From positions 682,001-746,000 of the forward strand of contig OX595986.1 of assembly GCA_951394045.1 (NCBI GenBank): a stretch of 64,000 nt of DNA, written 5' to 3'. This DNA is from Nitzschia sp. DOCU1 (Eukaryota; Bacillariophyta; Bacillariophyceae; Bacillariales; Bacillariaceae). Under the pieces are notes generated by a model. That model was not told where the DNA came from. It saw nothing but the letters and a program-made list of their open reading frames with translations, and did not search any database. Made by a program: the position numbers and the translations under genes. Below are positions 30,539-41,116 of the stretch, in pieces. Each line of letters opens with the position of its first letter. Within the stretch, counting starts at the first letter, position 1.

Positions 30539-31200
30539 GGAGCATTCGGGAACCGGTCGTCGGTCAGACGAGGGCTATAAAAATCCTTGTCACCCCTGAG
30601 TCCCATTCGGTGAAATTCCTATTGTGGTTTGATCGCGACTCAACTTTTGCTTAATCCTCAATTGCTTTTGCTTAAGCAAAATCGTCAGCAAAAAATTCAG
30701 CAAAAAATTCAGCAAAAAATTCAGCAAGAATGTAAGCAAAAATTGGCGAATGCTTTATGTAGTATTCGCGACCAAAGCGGAGAACTCAAAAGAATGCTAG
30801 AAAAATAATTACCAACGAGCCGACACGTAGTTGCGTTTGCTCAACTCCGGTGCCGTACAATATATACGTACCTACGTAGGGTTACAATATGGAGAAGCTG
30901 GCTGACGACATCATCATACGTACGATGTTGGATTACTTCGACCGTTACTTCGAGAAAAATAATTAATAGGTTTCGGCTTTCACAAAACTCGAACGCAAAC
31001 CCAGCTTACATTTTTGCTGAATTTTTTGCTGAATTTTTTGCTTAATTTTTTGCTGACGATTTTGCTTACAAGCAAAATGATTTTGCTGACAGCATTCTGG
31101 TTCCCGGATTGAGCAATTGGAATTTCACCGAATGGGACTTTAGGGGTGACACCTGATATTATAGCCTTCGTCTGACCGACGCCCGGTTCCCGAATGCTCC
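30539..31200. mobile_element. Foldback (long inverted repeat) element, ~660 bases
   Basis: The left arm (30539-30740) and right arm (31003-31200) are imperfect inverted copies of about 200 bases. From the outside each reads GGAGCATTCGGGAACCGG, GTCGGTCAGACGA, GGCTATA, GTCACCCCT, TCCCATTCGGTGAAATTCC, and then arrays of CAGCAAAAAATT-type 12-base units. The arms differ by small indels, mainly in the unit arrays and near GATCGCGACTC. The ~260 base centre has a palindromic stretch TACGTACCTACGTA and a 25-codon ORF (30889-30966). No transposase is present, so it would be non-autonomous. Target-site duplications were not found with confidence. Confidence 0.75.
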
Positions 31201-31463
31201 AGACCGAGCGAAACGCGAGGCGCGGAGGAACACAGAGAATGCCCGCTACACGTGGCTTCCCGCCAAAAATGACCTCCAAGCTGCGATTTCCTTCTCATTT
31301 GAGACATCACCGGTCGACGATATTACTCCGACAACGATGGCGGGGTGAAACCTGTTCCCTCTACTAGTATCTGGGCCGTGGCTTCCGCCATCAACGATAC
31401 GATTTTCACGTCGGCTCGGAACCCGTAACACTTGAAAGGCGTGATTCCCTACTGTTGATCACC
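31201..31463. other. Spacer before the FN3 genes
   Basis: Sequence outside the foldback arms, presumably including the promoter of the gene at 31464. Nothing else seen. Confidence 0.3.
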
Positions 31464-32490
31464 ATGAGCATCATTCTTTTAGACGCTCGTTCCGACTCGT
31501 TGACCGTATCTTGGCCTGGTGTGACGCTGGCGCTGTGCTACGTTCTGGAATATCGAACGTCGGACTCCGATTGGGAATGTCTTTCTGAAAATCTTCGCCA
31601 GACACAAGTTCGTAAAAAGAATCTTGATCCCGAATGTGAATATTTCTTTCGCGTGGCGGCAGTTTTTCATGATGGTAAGTGATACCGGCGAGTTCTTTGT
31701 CCACCTCAAAGACGCCGCACCCGGGCTACACCACAACAATGGAACTTTTCTCAATTTGAAAACTTGGATTTCATGACTCTGGAAATCAGGCCCTGGAGAG
31801 TGGATGGAACATGAGGAAGGATTTTTTCCTCTGACCGCAGAGGAAGAGGAATACGCCATGAATCCGCCAAAGGTGCGGAAATTGGAAAATGAATGTCTGG
31901 TTATTTCTTGGGAGACAGTCGAGGAGGCTTATGCGTATGAACTTCAAATGAGAGAAAATACCGGAGGGGCCGAGTGGTTCACGATCGCCAATGAAATAGA
32001 AGTTCACGAAGTCAAAAAGCGGAAACTAAACTCGCCCCATGGCTACATGTTTCGAGTTCGACCACTCAACGGCGAGTACGATGAAGCCTTTTCAGCGCCA
32101 TCAGAAGTCAAAGTTGCTGTTGCTACGAGTACAGCAGCCAAACCGCGATCTTCTGCAACACCTACGCCGCAAGTACCCCCCGAAGATTATTCCATGCCTG
32201 CTCCTTGGGTAAAGAATGCTGGACCGCAAGCACTGCTTATAAGATGGACAACGTTTCCCGGTGCGACAGGGTACGAGCTTCAAATGAGAGAAAATAAAAG
32301 AAAAGGTACATGGGCTACCATTGCCGCCAATCTATCAGGAACAGAAGTGAAGAAGAAGAACTTGACCAGCATCGATGGATACCAATTCCGCGTTCGACCG
32401 TTGGGTACAAGCGAGACTCGCTATTCCACACCATCATACGGAGCTATTGCTAGCCAAGCGCCCGCTCGTAACACGCGGCGCTATAGGTAA
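31464..32490 (+). CDS. Fibronectin type III repeat protein
   Basis: Exons 31464-31674 and 31790-32490 (115-base GTAAGT...CAG intron, phase 1) encode 303 residues. Three FN3-like modules are visible: residues about 1-72 (ARSDSLTVSWPGV, VLEYRTSDSDW, YFFRVAAV), about 90-175 (VISWETVEEAYAYELQMREN, GYMFRVRPLNG) and about 205-295 (LLIRWTTFPGATGYELQMRE, EVKKKNLTSIDGYQFRVRPL). Each module repeats a basic KKKNL or KKRKL turn. No signal peptide or membrane segment is present, so it is probably intracellular. It is a tandem paralogue of the gene at 33109: the first modules match strongly (LLDARS, TQ.RKKNL), but this copy lacks the thioredoxin domain. Likely role: protein-protein interaction scaffold. 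Confidence 0.82.
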
Positions 32491-33108
32491 TTGTTTCGCA
32501 TCATGTCATACCACAACGAGGCCTTCGGTGGCGTGGACGCTAGGCGAAAATCTTTATGATCTTCTGATACTTTGGGCCGCGAGAGTTACAGAAGCCGATC
32601 AATTGTAGTAAACAATAGAGATAAATCATTATGGAAAGAGAAATAGTAATTGCAAGGCCTGCTGCAGTACTTACTAGAACCCGACGTCCGCGGTAATCAA
32701 GAGGCGACGCCGAAGCTCTATGGCGTTAATTTCAGCATACTGTGAGTACAACAGAACCTCCCACCTGTTACCTACCAGAAAAGCGACGATGTGTACTTGG
32801 GACTTTGTCTCCGAAAAGTATAGTAGACCAGGCAGTTAGTCTTCGCTGCTCATGCCTGAAGTGCTAGAGAGCGTGACCATACTATTCCAACTTAAGTCGT
32901 TAGTTGTTGCTGTATCCGAGCTTCGACTGACTCGACTTCCCCATTTACCGGTAGGCTGTTTTGCGAAGTCGGCGGAATATGCTTTCTCCGGTTTTCCACG
33001 TTGTTCGTTTTGCTTCTCGCCTTCTTTCGGCCTCTACCATCCACAGCCTTTGACACATAACTTTGGAACTCGACGATAACAACCTTCGACAAGAACATAC
33101 GATTGACA
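32491..33108. other. Intergenic stretch between FN3 paralogues
   Basis: No supported gene. It contains the 3' flank of the first and the promoter of the second FN3 gene. Confidence 0.4.
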
Positions 33109-34104
33109 ATGACATCAATGAAACTACTAGACGCTCGATCCACATCTCTCACAGTTACATGGCCAGCAACTGAGGCGGCCACGAAGTATCGATTGGAATA
33201 CCGGACCGGCGATCAGGAGGACTTTCAGCTTCTGAGTGACAAATTAACGCAAACCCAAGCAAGAAAAAAGAATCTGATTCCCGAAAACGATTATTTCTTT
33301 CGCGTGGCCCCACTCGCTGGAGAAGAAATTAAAGATGATTCTTGGGTAACACACGATACTCCTTTCCGAACCATTTCCGCCGAACTGGAAAGCAAAGCGA
33401 TGGAAGCACCCAAAGTCGTCGGTGCAGGCAGCAGCCACGCGTTAAAAATTTCCTGGTCAAAAGTCGACAACGTTTCGGGATACGAATTACAAATGCGAGA
33501 GAATGCGGGAGCCGCTGAATGGTCGACAATTGCTGCTTCGCTCTCTGGGACTGAAGTGAAAAAGAAGAACCTCACGTCGAATCTCGGATATCAATTTCGA
33601 GTGCGACCAAATAGGTCCGATGCCCCATTTTCTCTGCCTTCAGATCCCTGTGTTGCTAGGGGCTTATCGGCTGGCATCAAGAGATGGTTCAACTCTCTGA
33701 GCGATGGAACGCTTCTTCGCAGCGGCCTCGAAAAGCCAGTGCCGTCGGAAGAGGCGCTTGGCGGAAAAGAGTTTATTTTGCTCTATGCCAGCGCCCATTG
33801 GTGTGGTCCTTGCCGACAATTTACTCCCATGCTAGCCAACTGGTACAAGGGAGCTCGTGAAAATGTGGAAGTAGTCTTTCTGAGCGCAGATCACGATGAA
33901 AATGGTTTCCAAAGCTATTTTCGTAGCCATCCATGGATGGCGGTCGACTATGACGATGACGCTCGCGAAAGCCTCATGGCTGCTATTCGAGTCACAGGTA
34001 TTCCTCGTCTTGTCGTATTGAGTGGGAAAACAGGAAAGATTATCGAGGATAACGCAGTTGGCAAGCAACTTGATATCAACAGGTGGCGTGCCTTGGACAA
34101 GTAG
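33109..34104 (+). CDS. Two FN3 modules fused to a thioredoxin/nucleoredoxin-like domain
   Basis: Intronless, 331 residues from the first ATG at 33109. FN3 module 1 covers about residues 4-80 (STSLTVTWPATEAATKYRLE), module 2 about 98-180 (LKISWSKVDNVSGYELQMRE). The C-terminal ~130 residues are a thioredoxin fold of the nucleoredoxin/tryparedoxin type: ILLYASAHWCGPCRQFTPML with the redox-active pair C232 and C235, VEVVFLSADHDENGF, HPWMAVDYDD, and the cis-proline loop VTGIPRLVVL. No targeting peptide is seen, so a cytosolic disulfide reductase guided to clients by FN3 modules is a reasonable inference. It directly follows a paralogue without the redox domain. Confidence 0.88.
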   Translation: MTSMKLLDARSTSLTVTWPATEAATKYRLEYRTGDQEDFQLLSDKLTQTQARKKNLIPENDYFFRVAPLAGEEIKDDSWVTHDTPFRTISAELESKAMEAPKVVGAGSSHALKISWSKVDNVSGYELQMRENAGAAEWSTIAASLSGTEVKKKNLTSNLGYQFRVRPNRSDAPFSLPSDPCVARGLSAGIKRWFNSLSDGTLLRSGLEKPVPSEEALGGKEFILLYASAHWCGPCRQFTPMLANWYKGARENVEVVFLSADHDENGFQSYFRSHPWMAVDYDDDARESLMAAIRVTGIPRLVVLSGKTGKIIEDNAVGKQLDINRWRALDK

Positions 34105-34195
34105 ATCTTCGATGATAAATTGTCATAGACCATTGGCAGCAACAGCTATTAAACCATCAGTTACTCTTAGTTCTGTATCTTTCGTAGAGCGCATG

Positions 34196-34453
34196 TCATA
34201 GCTCCAAAGGTAATTGGCCAACCGGTAGTAAGTCAACAAAGAATCCCTTCCATTGGCTGCCTTTCGGAGGCAAAGGCATAGTAAGACGGTCGTGCGAGTC
34301 GAACTTTCTGTTGCTTTCGCGATTTTTGACACTTTCCGTCGCCACGTCAGAGATTGGGACATCAAAAAAGTTCGTTGCACTGGCCGCCGTCGGTAAGTCA
34401 CCAGCAGTATCAGCTACAAGAACGACGATGATTGCGAGAAAGGCTCTCTGCAT
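34196..34453 (-). CDS. Possible small secreted protein
   Basis: An 85-codon ORF with a convincing signal peptide at the start (MQRAFLAIIVVLVADTAG) and a short polar mature part of about 65 residues with no cysteines. No family is recognised. It lies between two thioredoxin-fold genes on the opposite strand, and another frame on the same strand is also open over part of its length, so it needs transcript support. Confidence 0.38.
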   Translation of the reverse strand: MQRAFLAIIVVLVADTAGDLPTAASATNFFDVPISDVATESVKNRESNRKFDSHDRLTMPLPPKGSQWKGFFVDLLPVGQLPLEL

Positions 34454-34648
34454 TCAGCATCAGCCATCATAAAACAAAAAGGAGCAGCAGCGCTCAAATT
34501 GAGAACAGTACCTGCAATAGAGAAAAATCATCGGCATCCTGGTGCAAACGATTCTAAAGTTGATCAGGCGACAACGACAACGAGATTGAGAGCACTGTCA
34601 GAAAGATACCGTCGAAATTTGCCCGCACCAATCAGTACCTAGCTAGCT

Positions 34649-35266
34649 ATGAAAATTCAACGACAACGGAGACACCCCATGGAGACTCTAGTTCTCCTTG
34701 GTCTTCTGATCATATCGGCTGTTCATTGTTTCACACCCAACAAGCACACTGCTTTGGTGCGAAGAGCAACGTACGCTCCTTTGAGGCAAACGAGGTTGCG
34801 ACCGCTGGCAGCAGTTGCGAAATCGGGTGGCAAAATGATTTTGACGGATGGCATGTATGCAGAGAACGTTCTTTCAAAAGATATCTCTAAACCCGTCCTG
34901 GTCTTTTTCTCGGCGCCATGGTAATTACGCTACTTTCTCGAGGAATGAGTCTTGACTTCCAGATATCTAATGATACCGATCACTCGCTTGTTTTTCTGCA
35001 GGTGTGGGCCCTGTCGATTGACAAACCCAGTGGTTAAGGAAGTAATGAAGCAATACTCGGGTGAAATTGACGTGGTCGAAGTTTGCACGGATGACCTGGC
35101 AGAAATAGCAGAGCAGGCAGGAATCGTGAGCATCCCAACTATTCAGTTTTACTATGGAGGTGAAATCTTGGAGACGATTGTAGGCTGCGTTGCCAAGAGC
35201 GTTCTGGCGAATGCGGTGGACAAAGTCTTGGACGACGTCCAGCAGCTACGACAAAAAGCTCCATAG
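34649..35266 (+). CDS. Plastid-targeted thioredoxin
   Basis: Exons 34649-34920 and 35002-35266 (81-base GTAATT...CAG intron splitting the WCGPC tryptophan codon) encode 178 residues. The signal peptide (LVLLGLLIISAVHC) ends before FTPNKH, the phenylalanine mark of a diatom plastid pre-sequence, followed by an arginine-rich transit region. The mature domain is a single thioredoxin: LVFFSAPWCGPCR with the classical redox cysteines, DVVEVCTDDLAEIAEQAGI, VSIPTIQFYYGGE with the cis-proline. It resembles the plastid m/y-type thioredoxins that reduce Calvin-cycle or antioxidant enzymes, but the subtype cannot be fixed here. An alternative start is the ATG at residue 11. It lies beside the FN3-thioredoxin gene. 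Confidence 0.9.
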
Positions 35267-35957
35267 CACTTCCATCAGATGAAATCCACAATATTCTCCA
35301 TCGCAGTGGTATGCTTGAGTGCCTAGAATCAATGCAAGCGCTTTGGCTGCAGTCACAACTCGGCTGTTCCGAACCACTTCTTCCGCTAAATCATCACCAT
35401 TGTCCACTATAACGGCAACTCTTGCTTTGAACATTATCATTATTTCTTCGGCTCATAGGGCTCTAGCAAGCATGCTAGCTATTTAGCTAGTAGGAGTATT
35501 AATTCGCCATCTTACTGTGTCTGCACTATCCCTCGCCGTAGTGCGTGAAGAGGCGAGCGGGTGGGATCGTCCACAATAACCATGGCTCTTGCTCTTGAAC
35601 ATTATCACTAGTTCCTTGGTCCGTAGGACTCTTACAAACCATTCCGAGTAGTTAATAGCAGTTACGCCTCTACTCTAGTAGTTGCCGCTTGGCCCGATGT
35701 AGCTGAGGGTGAGAGATGGCCAAACGCTTGCATTGAAGTCGCGGTGGTCAAGTTCGTCGTCCCCAAAACCTCATCCAATTGCGGGTCCTGTGTCCCCCTT
35801 TCGATTGAACGCAGCGGCATTTTGTTACTCTATGTAGCCGTTCAATTCATCTTTCTTTTCTTTAGTTTGCGACTGGTTCCCGGCATTTCGCTTGATGCTG
35901 GTTGCATACCTTCAGCTATAACGGTATATTTGCCAGCGTTTGTATTCACTACGAAGA
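35267..35957. other. Intergenic stretch with a degenerate direct repeat
   Basis: 35403-35468 and 35569-35636 share CTTG-TTTGAACATTATCA-like sequence and CTCATAGGG/CCGTAGGA-type ends, suggesting an old local duplication. No gene is supported. Confidence 0.4.
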
Positions 35958-37415
35958 ATGTTGCGAAAGAGCCTTTTGGAAGCGCATCAAGATTTTTCCA
36001 CCTCGAACGACGGAACTTCCGACAGGAACAACAACAACACGGCCTTGACGCCGAAGAGTTGCCTCGTCGTTCGGCCCGACACGGACATTGAAGAATTGGA
36101 ATGGTTTTCCCGATTGGATGAAAATGCACAGTCCAGTGTGGAGCATATCTTTGTGATGGGGGTCGATCTATCGGAGTCACTTCCTAAACTGAAAATTTTG
36201 GAAACTATTTTTCGGACGAGAAAAGCAAAATGGCGTGCAGTCACACTCGACCGATGCGGAGGCCCCGTGGAAACTGCGTTAACCGCGTTGCTGTTGCACA
36301 ACAATGGAGCTGCATTGGAGAATCTAACACTCAATTCTCTGGCGATTTCACTCCCCATTGCAATAGCGCTTCAAAATGGATTGCAGCGCCCAGGGCGAGG
36401 TATCCAAAAGATTTCGTTTTGTGGATGTCGTTGGACTACACAGGGCGTGGCTCATTGCCTTCGGGGATTGAAGCGAAATGATTCTGTTCATACAATCCGC
36501 TTCAATGGTGGTGAATTTGGCGATGAAGCTTCCATGGCTTTGGCGAATTCCATTGGACGTTGCTCTCGGATCCTTCGACTAGAGCTTTTTTCTTGCAATC
36601 TGTCAGATCGTTGTGCCGAGACTTTGGTGTTATCGCTGTTACAGTTACCTTATCTAGAACATTTGGATCTAGGTCGGAATTACTGTCATGCTGCCTCATT
36701 GGTGGCTATCGGGAAGCTGCTGGAAAGTAGTACTACGCTTCACACGCTGAATCTGGCACTGCAGGAAAGCAACGATGGTCGTGAAGGCATACCCATCGCA
36801 TTGTCGCTATTATGTCCAGGCCTTCAGATGAATAAATCTCTCAAGTCACTGTACCTACGAGGGAACCGGCTCGATGACGCTGCTTGCGATGGACTCATTG
36901 AAACGCTGATAGGCGACAATTATCTACAAAATTTGATGTTGACCGATTGTTTGATCTCCACTTCCAGAATGATCAAGATATTTGAGGAGTTGGCGAATAT
37001 CAGGAATCTACGCTCTCTATGGTTGGACGGGGTGCAAGATCGCCGAATATCCTCGCGAGGCACAGTCCACGACGCATTAGTGAGTAGTTTGGAATTGAAG
37101 AATACGGATCTGGAAGTTCTCAAGCTCCCTTTCGGGGCAATGGTGTGTTCTATAGAATTGTGGCTGGATTTGAATCGTGCGGGAAGGCGGCTTGTCTGCG
37201 ATGAGACAAAACGCGAGTTACCACGATCCTGTTGGGCATTGGTTCTCGAACGAGCAAACAGAATACCATTGTCATACGTTTCTCCACATCTGTCCTCGCC
37301 GCCTTGTCGTCAAGGGGACGATACATCAACCGAGGACTATGGAAGCCGAATGCGCAGAGCAACTATTATATTTTACTTTCTTCGCCAAAAGATCCTTGTG
37401 GAGGGAGTAGCATAA
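35958..37415 (+). CDS. Leucine-rich-repeat (RNI-like) protein
   Basis: Intronless, 485 residues from the first ATG at 35958. From about residue 90 to 370 there are ribonuclease-inhibitor-type leucine-rich repeats of about 28 residues: ALENLTLNSLAISLPIAIAL, GIQKISFCGCRWTTQGVAHC, ILRLELFSCNLSDRCAETLV, YLEHLDLGRNYCHAASLVAI, SLKSLYLRGNRLDDAACDGL and NLQNLML-like units. The N-terminal ~80 residues are polar and the C-terminal ~90 residues are unrelated and arginine-rich. There is no membrane segment, kinase or F-box. Such proteins are common in diatoms; a scaffold role is inferred. Confidence 0.82.
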   Translation: MLRKSLLEAHQDFSTSNDGTSDRNNNNTALTPKSCLVVRPDTDIEELEWFSRLDENAQSSVEHIFVMGVDLSESLPKLKILETIFRTRKAKWRAVTLDRCGGPVETALTALLLHNNGAALENLTLNSLAISLPIAIALQNGLQRPGRGIQKISFCGCRWTTQGVAHCLRGLKRNDSVHTIRFNGGEFGDEASMALANSIGRCSRILRLELFSCNLSDRCAETLVLSLLQLPYLEHLDLGRNYCHAASLVAIGKLLESSTTLHTLNLALQESNDGREGIPIALSLLCPGLQMNKSLKSLYLRGNRLDDAACDGLIETLIGDNYLQNLMLTDCLISTSRMIKIFEELANIRNLRSLWLDGVQDRRISSRGTVHDALVSSLELKNTDLEVLKLPFGAMVCSIELWLDLNRAGRRLVCDETKRELPRSCWALVLERANRIPLSYVSPHLSSPPCRQGDDTSTEDYGSRMRRATIIFYFLRQKILVEGVA

Positions 37416-37867
37416 GTAGGTCAAATCCCGATGGGCATTTGAATGCAATAGCACCCTGACAGTTTCGATAGATGCTCTTCAGATGGTACCAGCTCGGAAA
37501 CCCTTGCTCATATGGGCCCTGTTATAGAAAGGAGTCTCCCTTCCATAGGACCGTAGAGGAAAAAGATCTGGATCAAGTCCGGTACGAAAACGAAAATGCA
37601 ATCGAACGAGTCATCGCTCGTACGTCACTGCCAAGCTCGCCGATCGGTTCAAGCACCGACCGAAACCCGTTTAAACCATGGCGTTGTGGTTGGACCAAGG
37701 ATGTCTGAAGCTACCCGCCAATCCGTGAACCTGACTGATATCCTCTACTGTGCGGGAATCCCATAAGCTCATTTCCTCCTCCAGCGAAAGCATTATCGTC
37801 TTGTCGTTCACGAAAGCGGCATTGGAAAGATCTTACAAAATTCGACACCACTATTGGGTTCTTCAAT
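37416..37867. other. Intergenic stretch
   Basis: No supported gene; short ORFs only. Promoter of the small plastid protein at 37868. Confidence 0.4.
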
Positions 37868-38278
37868 ATGATATCGACCAAATTCAGCTGCATCGTTGCC
37901 ATTGTCCTTGCTCTTCTTGCAATTACCTCGGCGTTTCAAAATCCATCGTTGGCTCAAACACCTACACGTACCCTTTCCAATCAACGTCGTTCTTTTTCAA
38001 AACTTTTTGACGAAAAATCTGACGGCGTTGTGGAGCTCGCCGACGACGATGAAGACACGACGCCATCGATAGCAGCCAAAGAAGAAAAGCAAGTGGCTCC
38101 TTTTTTGAGCCAGGGCGAAATCTCAGAAGAACCTATGGACTTGTCGGATCCGAAACAAGCCCGAGTTATGTTCTATATCATCCTCTCCTTGTTGCCGGTG
38201 CTCTTTCTGATTCCTTTGATGCTTGGATCGAGAGAAATGATTCCGGCCGAAATGCTGCCACCGGTGGAATTGAATTAA
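37868..38278 (+). CDS. Small plastid-targeted membrane protein
   Basis: Intronless, 136 residues. The signal peptide (IVAIVLALLAITSA) is followed directly by FQNPSLAQTPTRTLSNQRRS, a standard diatom plastid transit stretch with phenylalanine at +1. The middle is acidic (ELADDDEDTTPS). One strong membrane segment occurs near residues 99-118 (MFYIILSLLPVLFLIPLML), followed by a short tail ending PPVELN. No domain is recognised. A single-span thylakoid or envelope protein, such as a small photosystem-associated subunit, is a fair guess only. Confidence 0.8.
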   Translation: MISTKFSCIVAIVLALLAITSAFQNPSLAQTPTRTLSNQRRSFSKLFDEKSDGVVELADDDEDTTPSIAAKEEKQVAPFLSQGEISEEPMDLSDPKQARVMFYIILSLLPVLFLIPLMLGSREMIPAEMLPPVELN

Positions 38279-38516
38279 GCTAGATAGTCGTTTCCGGTTG
38301 AACCAGCAATGTAATGAGGTGGAAGGATTTGCCGCCGTGCCACCACGAAAGATATCGTATCATCTGACTTCGTTTGCTAACGGGGACTGCGCATTCTTAA
38401 AAAATGATTCCCGCAAAAGTCCTACTGTACAGTGCACAAAATATAAAACTTGAATTGAATAGCGTCGGTCGCTTAGAACTTTATCAGAGTGTATGGTCTA
38501 TCAGATAGCAAATGGT

Positions 38517-41116
38517 TTAGAATTCTGTCGGTCTGGCTACAATGGGCCGTTTCTGTCCACTGGAATATGATGCTGGACTTCTTCCCCCCGTAGGCGTCCG
38601 TCTTCCACTGCTACTGGCAGAACTTACTGTTCGGCGAGGTGGTGCCTTACTGCTGCTGGTGGTACTAGTCATGGGATTGCTTCCGCTGCGTCGAGGAGCT
38701 GCGCGTGCTGCCGACGGACTGCGGTTCGAACCGGTAGGAGTTCGACGAGCGCCATGGCTACTACTACGAGGGGTGCTGCTGGCTGCCTTCTTTTTCGACG
38801 CGGATGGCCAGAAGGCAGAGCAAATGCAAAGGAGCATAATCAAAAAGATTGTCAAGAGACCAGCCGCCCAAGCCCATGAACTGGTGGTCCACTTGTCGGG
38901 GTGATCGACAAAGACGGCTATCAATGGATCAAAGAAATCTTCTTCCACATTGTTGAATAGACCATCCGAGTTGTCCAGGAATCCTCCGTCTGGTATCATC
39001 GAGTCTGAGCATCCCGGGGACGTATCACTTGTGTCAAAGCATTCGCACTTGGGTTGGATCGTCCCATTGACCGTATTGGCATAATTACACGTACCCCGAC
39101 CCGCACACATGAAGGGGCAATAGAGGTCAGGGCAGGCCTGACTGAGGCGTGGGCACACCAGGGTCTGAGGGAGGGCGCCGGCTCCAACTCGAACATCCAA
39201 CTTTTGAAAGTCAAACTCGCAAGTCAACCACTCTCCTCGAACATTGATCTTGAGCACCATCTCGTCCTTGACACAGGCGGTGCGATAACATCGTCCGTCC
39301 CCGGAATCGGTGGGAATGCAAAGGCTATCATCTCCGTACACCTCACTAAAGATTCAGGAATAGTGTTAGCATAACGTCAACAGTGTACTGGCGTATTCAA
39401 CGCGACAGAGATAAACTCACCTGTAAATGTTCAAAGCGTCCGCATTCTTGGTATCCGTACACGCCAGCTGCTCGGCACTCAATCCACCATATGTACTTCC
39501 ATACACCGGACAGTAGTCGGCAGTCCGGGGTCCCCCCTTCGTGGTCTCACTAGGAAAGTACTGGAACCGATCAGGGGGTAATTCTCGAGGCAAGATGTAA
39601 GCATAGTCCAATACAGAACAGGCCAACTTGTGTGTGAGTGGCGAGGCGCATCCACGCGCCGATCCTTCCAAGCAAAAGAAACCTTGAGCATAGTCCGGAA
39701 GATAGGGCTGCCCTTCGTCATTGATCTTGATGCAAGGCTCTTCAATAAAGTCACAACCAACACCTAGTCCCCATGGATTCATGCGCCCTTGTGTATAGTT
39801 GGCCCGGTACCATCCCGAGTCTTCCATCAAAGCTAGCGTCAAGTGGCTCAATACGTTCGTGGTTGGAGAAATAACACCCGACAACAATTCAGGATAGAAA
39901 TCATGTTCATCCCAGTGATCACCAGTACAAGAGTCGCTACCCGTCGGCTGATTCTCCAGCCTGGCACCTTCCAACGACTGACAATCAAACTGGTTCCGCG
40001 CAACTGCTCGCACCTTGGGAGTTACAATCATGGCAGAAATCTGCCCATTGGTCGCTTGCGAAAACTTCATTGTAGTTTCAGCAGGCAACACAAGAGTTCT
40101 CTCCACACCATCTACGCAAGTTACCGTTGTAGATTCGAAGGGACGTGGGGTCCGTTCAGTACCTGTTTCAGAGTCCCAGTAGAAGCGATACGAGTTACTG
40201 GAATGTCCCAACACATGGGCCACCTAACAATGCATCAAAAAGTTAGCACCGTTGTAAATGACACACTCCTCCTTAATCACTACTTCAGCGCGCAACGCAC
40301 CTCATGAATCACAACATCCACATTGTCATCAATGACAGAATCCGAAGCTGTTCCGTCAGAATTCAATTCAATCTGATCCAGGCAGATATTGATAGAACCC
40401 GCTGTCGGACGATCGTACTGGTCATAGTTGCAGGAAACAGCCACTGCCAGTGTGGTTCCAGAGCAAAAGCGTGTCGAGGGCGTTCCGCTCACATACAAAA
40501 GCAAATCGGCACCAGACACACCCGTCGAAATATGCTCGGCAGGCACTTCGGTAAACTCAGAGTCTCCACAATAGGCTCGCCCATCAAGTTCTGCGGTGGA
40601 AATCTTCAGGTTTCCACTGACAGGAACTACCGACAGCGCTGTACTCCAAAATTGAGCGGTTCGGGGCAAAATCTCAGACTCAATAAAGTCAATCTTTGCA
40701 GCGTTATCAGCTGTTCGTAGACTATCCAAAGCCTCCGTAAAAAACTTAATGCGCATGGGCTTGAAGCTCCCCTCACTCATCGTGGTGCTCGTGGTGTTAG
40801 TTGTCGTTCCATCATCCTGCAGCTTTCGAGACTTGTCATAGGGATGATTCTCGTAAGGAACTTTGTGATTTGGATCTCCTAGAAATCCAGTCCGGGATCG
40901 TTCGGGCCGTTCCTCCAATTCACGGACATTTCGCCGTACATGAGCGTTTTCAGGACCATACAATCGTCGAATGACATGTTGACGGGGTGGATCAGACGTT
41001 GTTCTTTCAACAACTGTATTGGCTGATCGGAGTTTCGGTTCAGTTGCCAACGCAGATGTCGTCATCGCAAACCAGACAAAGAACACTGAAGCAACAGAAG
41101 CCGATAACCGCGTCAT
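38517..41116 (-). CDS. Leishmanolysin-like (M8) zinc metallopeptidase, membrane-anchored
   Basis: Exons 41116-40301, 40223-39421 and 39345-38517 (77- and 75-base introns, all in phase) encode 815 residues. The signal peptide is MTRLSASVASVFFVWFAMTT. The zinc site HEVAHVLGH (H271, E272, H275) is split by intron 1; the third zinc ligand is probably the histidine of GDHWDEHDF, and the Met-turn region is LSHLTLALMEDSGWY. After the protease domain comes a cysteine-rich EGF-like segment (CPDLYCPFMCAGRGTCNY), then one membrane segment (WAAGLLTIFLIMLLCICSAF) and a serine-, arginine- and proline-rich cytoplasmic tail. It should act outside the cell or in the secretory pathway, like GP63-type proteases. 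Its promoter faces that of a second M8 gene. Confidence 0.9.

Noticed and set aside
30424..30654. 76-codon ORF overlapping the left foldback arm
   Set aside because: Its similarity to a minus-strand ORF at 30980-31279 is explained by the inverted repeat itself, not by a gene family.
30655..31090. CRISPR-like array suspected from short regular repeats
   Set aside because: The units are contiguous 12-base tandem repeats without unique spacers and occur in a eukaryotic inverted repeat.
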